A program made the position numbers and the translations under genes. The notes below the pieces were generated by a model that worked only from the letters and a program-made list of their open reading frames with translations, was not told the origin of the DNA and searched no databases. Shown here in pieces: positions 55,583 through 64,000 of a stretch of 64,000 nucleotides of DNA. Source of the DNA: Centroberyx gerrardi (lineage: Eukaryota > Chordata > Actinopteri > Beryciformes > Berycidae); assembly GCF_048128805.1 (NCBI RefSeq), contig NC_136004.1:21904784-21968783 (forward strand), written 5' to 3'. Position 1 is the first letter of the stretch; each line of letters opens with the position of its first letter.

Positions 55583-58128
55583 CTATGTAACATACAGGTG
55601 GACATATACACATGCATATTAGACAGTGCAGTCTGTGACACCGTAGTTTATATCATCTGCCAAGGTCTGTGGTGTTGTTGGAAATGTTTAGGTGGTAGAT
55701 GCCTGTACATTAGAGAAGTTGGTCTGTGATAAAGAACAGACAGAAAAACTGTTTTTCTGTTGATTTCCCTTCCTTAACAACTACCATTGTTTTGTCTTTG
55801 AGCAAGGCACATAACCCCAACTGCTCACGAGTCAAAAGCAGAAGACATGCAGTTGCACTGGGCAGCTTCCAGGAACAAATGTGTGTAACTGCTGAGTCTG
55901 AAGTAGGGCATTTACTGGAAAAAAGAGTGAGCGTGCTTAGTTAACCTACACTGGTCCAATAAACCCTGGTTAAAATGTAGTACATGGAAAGGATTGGTAA
56001 GCTCTGACATGACAGGAGGCATTTGGAGTTTAAACAACCATTCCAACTCATGGAAACAATTACAACCTGAATGCAGTCCACTAGTGGAATAGTTACCCAC
56101 TGGAGCTGCAGCTAGTGTCCAGTGATGTTAGCCTCTCCCTAGCACAGGGAGCCAAAAAGGAAGGGAGGACTGGGCATAATGCTGTTGTGTGTTGGCAGTA
56201 CTAAAGGACTGGAAAAGAGAGGGGAGAGCCGTGGCCAAAAAGCCCTGCTTTGGGGATGGAGACAAACATACTGAGCTGCTTTTCCAGCCTGTTAATGACA
56301 GGATTTAATCCAATCAATTTATGTCGGCTTGGACCAGGAAGAGAGGGAGCGTGACAAGGGGTAGGGTAATGTGCTGGGAGTGAAGTCTTGGCCACATCAA
56401 CACTGTCCAGCTGTCGATGGCTGCTATTGGGCAGACACAAGGCAGAAAATTGGAATAGAATGTTCTGGCAATAGAAAGAGGGGATGGCATTGGCCACTGG
56501 CAGAGAGAGAGGACAGAGAGATAGAGAGAGTGAGTGAGAGAGAGCTGCCTGGGTATTGGCCTTCCAAGGGATTTCCTATAGACCCACATTTCACTGGCCA
56601 AATAATCTGTAGCATTCTCACATTTAAAAGAGCAATAAACCCAGTGAGAGGTACATGAGGGGGAAAACTGCACTCCTTCGCCATTCCCATCTTAGAGACT
56701 GCCAGAAATAAAACATAAATACAGAGATGCAGGCTTCTGCTGGCAAAAAGAAAGTAAACTAGGACATGGTGTCAGTGAGCCCCTTGTTCAGAGGCTGTCT
56801 TTGCTCTCAGTCTCGCCATCAATGCACTTCAGCAGCAGTTTATTTTAACACCTGTCCCCCAAAGTTCCTGGATTCTGTTGGAAACTGTGAGAGAAATCAA
56901 ATCAAAGCCTTTCGTTCCATCTTTGCTTCTTCCCTCCCTTGTAACCAGTCCCCCAGAGTCCAACCATCACCGCAGCAGGGAGGCTGGGGGAGACGTACCT
57001 CGATGGAGGGGGGCTCCTTCCGTCTGCCTCGGATCCAAGCTGGAGGAGGAGAGAGAGAAAAAAAAAAAAAAGAGTGAGAACACCCACACAAACATACGCT
57101 GCACAAACAAAACCTGCAGTCATATTTAAAGGTTGTAGTGATAGCATCATTCAGTTTCAGGGAACTACAGTCAGTCGCTTGGTGTTAACTACAGAGTAAC
57201 CAAGCTACAGTAGATGGGGGACTGTATACAGGATTTTCAGTTTGTTTTGTTTCATTACACTTCATGAACTATGGGGAAAAGACACACAATGGTAAAGCAT
57301 GCAAGCTGTACACATGATAAACTAAAAACTATAATCCTGCTTTAGTCTAGGCTGTGCAGGGCCACTGAGAACCGTGTCTCAGACGAGAAAGTGCACATCT
57401 CTTCTCCTCAGATCTTTGAATTTAAAAAGTACACACTCTGTCATTCTCTATCAATACCTCTGTCCTTCTTCCTTCTCCTCATAACTGTTTTCCCTGAGCA
57501 GAACTCTCTCTCTGTCATCCTCTTTTTCTTTTTAAGAAGCTCTATTTTGGCTGAGCTAGCTGCACAGCAGGGCAGGTTAAAGGGAGCCAGAAAGAGAGAG
57601 ATTTTCTAACTCTTCCTCCAGCTAGCGCAGGGATTCTGGGCCTCTTTTATCCCTTTCTTATTTGCATCCTGATGAAAATGCATGAGGGATGGGGCGAAGC
57701 AGGATGAGGGGTTTAAGGTGGATAAAGCCAGTCGGAGACAGAGGGAACAGTTTGTATCCAGTTGTAAGAAATTTGAAACACTATTTTATGTTACGGTTGT
57801 ATAACACCAGCAGAAGGCGTCTTTGATAAACTCATGAATATGCTTTCCCAACCCCCATCTCGCAGTATGAAAAACAAAATCAATGGATTAGCCTAGGCCC
57901 CAATAGATGCAGCAACAAATTTGTTATTCTATTTTATATGTGCAGCACTTTGTGTACTCTACTCGGTAGCTCTTTTGTTAACATGTCATTTATCCATGTT
58001 AGTGATAGTCAAAGTATGTAACAACAGTCCAGACTTACCATCCCACTCCAGTGGAATGCTGCCTTCCATATATTCATATTCTGTAGGATTGGCTGCCACT
58101 ACCAGCCGCTTGGCACGGACCATCCTTC
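55340..58128 (-). CDS. ndufaf2: Complex I assembly factor NDUFAF2, partial (exons 2-4)
   Basis: Three exons join in phase to about 124 codons including the stop: 58,039-58,128, 56,999-57,039 and 55,340-55,582. The protein reads GRMVRAKRLVVAANPTEYEY, then SIPLEWDAWIRGRRKEPPSI, then EELVKNKLYREQIKLKARE, and ends TANTFQPGSWMPNPKK. The EWxAWIRxxRKxPPxxEE core and the C-terminal TFQPGSWMP are hallmarks of NDUFAF2 (B17.2L/mimitin). NDUFAF2 is a mitochondrial matrix protein related to subunit NDUFA12 and acts in late assembly of respiratory complex I. The N-terminal exon (about 40 aa, including the HVGTDxxGNKYY segment) was searched for on the minus strand to 64,000 and not found, so it probably lies outside the window. 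Confidence 0.93.
55583..56998 (-). other. ndufaf2 intron 3
   Basis: A SINE-like fragment lies at 55,785-55,880 and a short GA-rich tract at 56,498-56,543. The remainder is unique and non-coding. Confidence 0.75.
55785..55880 (+). repeat. SINE-like fragment in ndufaf2 intron 3
   Basis: ctttgagcaaggcacataac then cccaactgctc is a further diverged copy of the 'ttgagcaaggcacttaacccc' module. Only this module is recognised. Confidence 0.4.
56999..57039 (-). CDS. ndufaf2: ndufaf2 exon 3 (41-nt exon)
   Basis: Encodes (A)WIRGRRKEPPSIE. The acceptor CTCCTCCAG and donor GTACGT are both good. The exon is very short, and its loss would shift the frame (41 nt is not a multiple of three). Confidence 0.92.
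57040..58038 (-). other. ndufaf2 intron 2
   Basis: An A-rich run lies near 57,057-57,071 (T-rich on the coding strand, part of the exon 3 acceptor tract). The rest is unique DNA without recognised features. Confidence 0.75.
58039..58128 (-). CDS. ndufaf2: ndufaf2 exon 2
   Basis: 90 nt; acceptor TTTCCCAG and donor GTAAGT. It encodes (G)RMVRAKRLVVAANPTEYEY through LEWD and enters in phase 1, so exon 1 must end with a single G of a Gly codon, as expected for the WxG junction in other vertebrates. Confidence 0.92.
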
Positions 58129-58290
58129 CTGGGAAACAAAACAAACGAGAGAGAAAAACAGTGAGAGAGAGCGCAAGAGTGAGGGAGAAACAGAGATGCT
58201 CAACAATGATGCATACAAAACACAAAGGAATACAAACATACACAAAGACACACACACACACACACACACACAGTACTCTCGCTCTGTCTC

Positions 58291-58349
<59 letters not shown>

Positions 58350-61331
58350 GACACACACACACACACACAGTTACAGACAGACACACAGACACACAAATAC
58401 ACAGAGGGATGACAGCGCTGTGACAGGCCATGGATGATTACCTCGTGGCCCTCGGGCCCTTCTCCTCAGATCTCTCTGAGTGGCTCCAAATCTGGGCTAA
58501 GCCTTTATGCAAATCAGCCCCCCTTTAACCCACCAACCACAGCCCCCCTCACTGACAACCTCTTCCAATCACAGCGCTCGGGCTAACAATGCCCTCCAAA
58601 ATCAACATCAAGCCAAGCAGGAGACAAAAGAGGTCAGATATCACAGGGAACAGGAGAGGCATGAGCTGCGTGGAATATTAAGTGCTCCCTCCCCTATCTG
58701 TATACAGCACGACGCTCGCTAGCAGCAAGGCCACCGCCAATTATTTTGGTCGAATCTGCTGATTAGACAAGTTTGGCTGGCACACAATGACATGGAGACG
58801 GAGGTAGAGGGGGAACCCACAGAGAGAGAGTGAGAAACAGAGACAGAGAGACAGAGACAGAGAAAGAGAGAGATAGAATTATGTCTTTGTGTGGTGCTAC
58901 AGAGCCTCATACAGCGTTCACTAATAACAAGTGCTCTGTTTCCATAGTTTCTCCTTGCAGGTAGCCGGACGTCCATCCATCGCTCCCATCCCTCTGAGAA
59001 ATGATGAGGCAGGAAGGAGGAGGGAGAAGGAGGGAGAGAGAGTGATGATGCATGGCGAACGGAGGAGAGAAATGGATGGGCAAGGAAAACAACACGCTCC
59101 AAAACACAGACAATCTGTCAGGATTCCATCACCATCTCTCCGCAGCTGACTGGACATGGACAAATGGAGCCAACCACCTCCACGCACACCGCAGACTGAT
59201 GGCCTTAATGTTTACTTCAGCCATAACAGATAGCTATGGCACACGGATGGATGAATGATGGTAGTCTGAGAAACTGCCAACGTGTGTGTACCGGAGGCTG
59301 TGTTGTGCTTCTCTTGTGTCTTCTTGTATTTCCTAAACGCGTGTTCATTTTTAGTTTTAACTTAAAAAACAAATTTCTACATGCATGGACGATCATTTTT
59401 TCCCTGTTCTGTTCTGTAATTATGCCTTATCAGGACGTTGTTCCATTCCATACTTTATCCAGCCTATATAGTAATCAGGTCAGCTAATTAGGCTAGTATA
59501 CCTCTGCTTGGGTTCCCACTAGATTGTCACTATAGGGCCTCATAGGCTCTAGCTCTGTAGCCTTAGTTTTATGATATCCAGGGCTGACAAAACACTGCAT
59601 TTTCTAACCCAACTTTACCAGCAAGGCTGGCCCAGCAGTGTGTAGAATGCATTCTATGATCATTCTATTTGTTTACATGTATGCCTTAAAAAGTCATCAG
59701 AGAATGTTTTTCCTAGAAACCCCCAGGATAGTAGAACAAAAACAACTGCCAACAAACAAAAGGCTGTGTTCTCTAGGCGATACCAACAAATACATTTAAC
59801 AGGTATGCTAATTATAAACAGATCGTATCCATATTTGCATTGGGTGTGGGTGGCAGCAGACAGAAATGGTACAATTATGATACAGTCCCCACAAGCAATG
59901 TACTTAGCTACAGCTAATGCCTAACTAATAAGCATAAAGAGAGGCGCCCACTTTTTCTCTCTCCCCCTCTCCTCTCTCTTTCTCTCTCTCTGCTAGGTTG
60001 CATCCCCCCTCTCCTCTCTGTCTCTTTCTAACATGGCTCTCCTCTTGTCTCGTTGCTTTTGCAGCATGACTAAACCCCTTCCACCATGGCTTTTATCCTT
60101 GGATTTGAATAACAAATATGTACATATATTTATGAAACAAGCCTGATCCTCCCACCACATACACATTGGGAGGAGGCTTGTCAGTCTGATTGGGGTGAAT
60201 CTTGCTCTCTTGGTAATCTCTGATCTGGGACAACTGCAGGAAAACACATAGGGCAAGGCTATACCATTTTCACTACACAACTTCAAAAGAAAGACAGCAC
60301 CTTAGAGAAAAAAAGAACAACAAATTAGCTCACAGGAGCCGATATAGGAATCAGTCAAAAAGGTATGCAAGATTAAAAATACTATTGCAACAACCTTACT
60401 TGTGGACATTAGCGTTATTAAAGAATGCAATTACTGCATGTAGGCCTAGTCTTAGCCTAATGCAGCATACAGAATTAACAGGCACATTGTTTACCTATTG
60501 ATTTCTCAGCTCAAATTGGCAACATAGCCTTAACAGTGCCTACAAACCACTCTTATTCTAGGATCTTTGACACAGCCAGATTGGGTGTAGCCTATCTTTC
60601 TACTTCACAGTTCAGAGCTGAGTGCTCTCACCTTTACTAGCCCTCGCTCTCCCCCACCTTCTGTTACCTCTGTGTCTTAGAGAGAGAGAGGCAGAGACAG
60701 AGAGAGAGACAGACAGAGAGAGAGAGGTGTGGAGGGTGTTAGGAGCTCTCTATCTCAGCGGGCCCCCTTGTGACAGGTCTGCCTTCCCATCACTCACTAG
60801 GGGGGAACCTAGTTACCAGTCAAAAACACACACACACACACACACAGACACGCACACACAAACACACACAACTGGCTAGAGAACAGGCAGATTAACCTGA
60901 GGGACAGGAGCGAGGACGCTGCCTCTTACCGTGAAGGACAAACGCAGCGCAGCGTTGGAGAGGGGGAGGGGCCAGCGGCAGGAGGAATGAAATCCCACCT
61001 CATAAATATTCATGAGCCATCTCACCTGTCTGAGCGCGACTCATCTGTGAGCCTAGCGATGGAACTGGGGGGAGGGGAGGAAAGGAGGAAGGGAGGAAAA
61101 GGGGAGGCAGGACGGATGAGGGGTTGCCGTGGCAGCGAGATCGGGAGCCAATCAAACAGCGGGGATGCCTATCCCTCTCGTTCGTTAGAATGAGACGTGA
61201 TGCGCTCCGAGGGCTGCTCTTTGAACCCTGAGCACACCCTGTTAAACTCCATCACCTGCTTCAACACACACACACACACACTTGCACATATTTACCCCCC
61301 CTCCTCCCCACACACATATACATGCTCATTT

Positions 61332-61363
<32 letters not shown>

Positions 61364-64000
61364 GCACACACACAAAAACCCTAACTTCACACATCAGGTC
61401 CCTGGTGAGTAGTGCTGGGAGCGACCTGAGAGGTTTTTCACCTCCACAATGTCATTCAGGGCCTCTTGCGCTGTCTCTCTTCCTGTGTGCCTTTCTCCTG
61501 CACACTGCCTTTGATTATGGAGGCAGGCGTCAGGGGAACACACCTCTACTGGCATCATCCAGGAAGAGAGAGCCAGAAAAACTCAGATAAGACAAAACAG
61601 AGTCGGCCTCCTCCACCGAGATCTGACTTAAACCTGTGGACCAACGTCTCACCATCAACACCGATGTGCATACAGAGAAACACCACTTTCACTAGTCTCA
61701 GAACAGATTGCAGTGCACACAAAAGCTCCCACGTGCCACAACACTACATTCAATTCCAGCATTCTCTCAAAAGACAGTAGAAAGAACAGCTTTCTCAGTC
61801 TTCCCGAGTGTATGAGAAAAAGCGTAAAGCTTCAGGCTTGGCACTGTACTGGAACAAAAAGCCAACAGCAGTGGCTACATAGGAGCTGGCTGGAGCAGCT
61901 AGCCCATCGGCCTATGGACTCACTGGATTGGGGCTCGTCTTTCTCTTTCCAGCTGAGCTGTGTGCTGGAGAGGGTAGGGGACCGGTGTGTGCATGGTAAT
62001 GGACAGCTTTATGAAGATGGAGTGATCCGATAAGCATCAGTGATACAGGGGCACCAGGTACCAATACTGACACCCTCTCCCTCTCTCTCCCTCCAATCTC
62101 CTTCCCTGGAAAAAAAAAAATGGGGGGATGTGTGGGGCCCGTAACCATGGTTACCAGTTAGCCCTGAGCCTAGTGACGCGGGATGAGGTTTAGAGGGAAA
62201 AGGCCAGCCGTTGTTTTGCATCCGTTCTGGTGAGAGGAGGAGCTTAAGCATAAACTAGGCCTGCTGGTGTTCGTTTTTATTCAGCCCTCATTCTGTTTGT
62301 CCCTGTTGCTGTCGATCCCACTGAGGCATGAGCGACTCAGAGCAGAACAGAGGAGAATAATTCATATTGAAGTAATACCATGCCGAAAAGAATAACCCTG
62401 ATTTCCCTGGTGTGTTACTTTTAACAAAACTCAGGATTCCTTGAGGGTGGAAGGGATACTTTAGCCCAGACTCAGACCACCTCGTTAAATCTCCTCCCTG
62501 TCCAACGGACTATAGAAAAGGACCATGGCGAGCCAGGAAGTCAGCGTTCTTTGTGAGGCCGTGGAGCAGTGTGGAACCCCTCCTCCTCTGAGGCCCATGT
62601 GTGTGATGTCCATACACCGAGCTGTCCACCCCTTTCTATTCACCTCTATCACTCTCATCCAACCCCCTTCCTTTCCCTCCATTCCACCTTCAGTCCCCCT
62701 CTCTCTCCATTAACCTACCTCCACCTTCTCTTTCTCCCTCTCTCTGTCTGCCTGTTCCACCCACTCATTTCACCCTCTTTCTGTCAGAAACCCTCCTTTC
62801 ACTTTCACTCTCTTCATTCTTCCCCCACTCTATCATTTCACCCCATATGTCAGCATCCCCCTTGTTCTTTGTCACTCTCTCTCCCCCGCCTTTTTTTCCA
62901 CCCTCTATAAGTCTCTCTCAGTCTTATCTTACCCTTCCTTACTTCTAGCCTTATTCCTCTCTGCCTGTCTGCTTTATTAAAATATTCTGAATTGAATAAG
63001 CAGCGGCAGGCTTCGGGAGATGTCTGCTTGTCTGTCCGTCTGTCCGTCAGTCTTCCCGGCTGAGTTTCTGACAGACAGGGAGCCCCGAGGTGTCAAAACA
63101 TCCAGCTGGCCATCTGACCAGAGAGAGAGACGAGTGCATTGGACAGTGAATCACATCTAGGCCAAACGGAAAAAAATGTCTATTAATTTGTTGTCTTCCG
63201 TCTGCTGGCATGACCAGCTGTCCGTCATTGCTCTCCAAACAGAATCATTTTGAGGGAGGTGGAAAGAATCACATTCATTTAAAAGGTGTCAGTCCTGAAG
63301 TGGGTGGAGTCAGGAGTGTATTTGGGAATACGTATCAGCAGTGTTTAATAGACCTGTTAAATGGCTAGGCCACTGATACTGCAGCTAGGCCCATTTCTAA
63401 TGTTCCTCCATAAGAAATAAATGTGCCTATACCCCACTCGCATATTCCGGGTCTATCATTTTAAATGCCTTTTTAATGAAGTAGTTAAGCCACTCCATGA
63501 TGTTTCACCACATACACATCCATACACTTGGCAACCGGCATACAGAAAGATGAGCTAAACACACTTGGTGTTCCTATAATGATTAAACAACCTTCATTTA
63601 AACCCCATGCATGGCAAAGCTGCTGATCAATTAACATGATTTACTGTAGCAGCTCTGGACATAGTGCTTCCATGGCAAACACTGACTTGGTGTCCCACTG
63701 TAGGGTAGACCTTCCTTCATTGCACCCTGGGGATGACTTGTGGCAGAATAAACAGCCATTTGGACCCTCGTCTCTCTCCGCTGTGACTCTTTCCATGGAA
63801 ATATGCGGCTTGAATCAATGCTCTGATGACACACAGCCATCTGTTGTTGTGTTAAGTGTGTTAGGGCATGAAGTGGAGAGAAAACACAGAATCTCAGGTT
63901 TTTAAAAAAAAAATACAGAGCAGATACAAATGCACACACACAGAGTGCGCAGTTGTTATCATGCCACACAAGCATGCACGCACGTACGCACACTCACAGA
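58129..64000 (-). other. Presumed ndufaf2 intron 1 (continues past the window)
   Basis: No coding exon was found. Simple repeats are (CA)n at 58,249-58,272, (TCTG)n at 58,292-58,320, CA-rich at 58,332-58,398, (GA)-rich at 58,824-58,872 and 60,681-60,725, (CA)n at 60,827-60,845, CA-rich at 61,265-61,375 and a CT-rich belt at 62,640-62,960. A GC-richer block at 60,905-61,200 has one donor-like GTAAGAGG on the minus strand at about 60,930 but no NDUFAF2-like frame before it. Confidence 0.6.

Noticed and set aside
60905..61060. Possible ndufaf2 exon 1 with donor-like GTAAGAGG on the minus strand
   Set aside because: The preceding minus-strand sequence does not encode anything like the NDUFAF2 N-terminus.

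Overview
The window is vertebrate nuclear DNA, almost certainly from a ray-finned (teleost, probably percomorph-like) fish. The genes are split by GT-AG introns. The sequence is saturated with (CA)n and (GA)n microsatellites and carries several dispersed-repeat types common in teleosts: hAT and Tc1/mariner relics, MITEs, and tRNA-derived SINE fragments with the 'ctttggataaa' type tail. There is no operon, CRISPR array, phage or other prokaryotic feature.

Three genes can be read. (1) zswim6, minus strand, is complete at coding level. Fourteen exons run from the ATG at 50,054 to the stop at 4,721. They join without a break in phase to 3,396 nt (1,131 aa plus stop). It encodes a SWIM zinc-finger protein whose N-terminus matches ZSWIM6 rather than ZSWIM5. 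(2) smim15, plus strand, has a 5' non-coding exon ending at 52,880 and a single coding exon at 53,560-53,784 (74 aa, one membrane segment). (3) ndufaf2, minus strand, is a complex I assembly factor. Its last three coding exons are present (55,340-55,582; 56,999-57,039; 58,039-58,128). Its first exon was not found and probably lies beyond the right edge, so 58,129-64,000 is read as intron 1. The order zswim6-smim15-ndufaf2 and the relative orientations match the mirror image of human 5q12.1, which supports all three names.

Layout. 1-1.8 kb is microsatellite-rich intergenic DNA. About 1.8-4.7 kb is the probable zswim6 3' UTR. 4.7-24.3 kb holds zswim6 exons 14 to 2. 24.3-49.6 kb is the large zswim6 intron 1, without recognisable genes. 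49.6-50.5 kb is exon 1 and a GC-rich promoter. 52.75-54.24 kb is smim15. 55.2-64 kb is ndufaf2. Transposon relics include a degraded hAT element that appears to contain a degraded Tc1 copy (6.1-7.6 kb), two copies of an unnamed MITE with long terminal inverted repeats in intron 10 (11.4 and 13.9 kb), and a 'gggctgggcgat' MITE (14.4 kb).

The most unusual observations are these. Exon 3 of zswim6 is bracketed on the pre-mRNA by a long UG repeat abutting its acceptor and a complementary CA repeat next to its donor. A CArG-plus-Sp1-like promoter module is duplicated exactly 108 bp apart upstream of zswim6. The two MITE copies share extended terminal repeats, and one of them ends next to a splice donor. 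I see no wholly new gene system. Names of families and human comparisons rest on recalled knowledge; no search was run.
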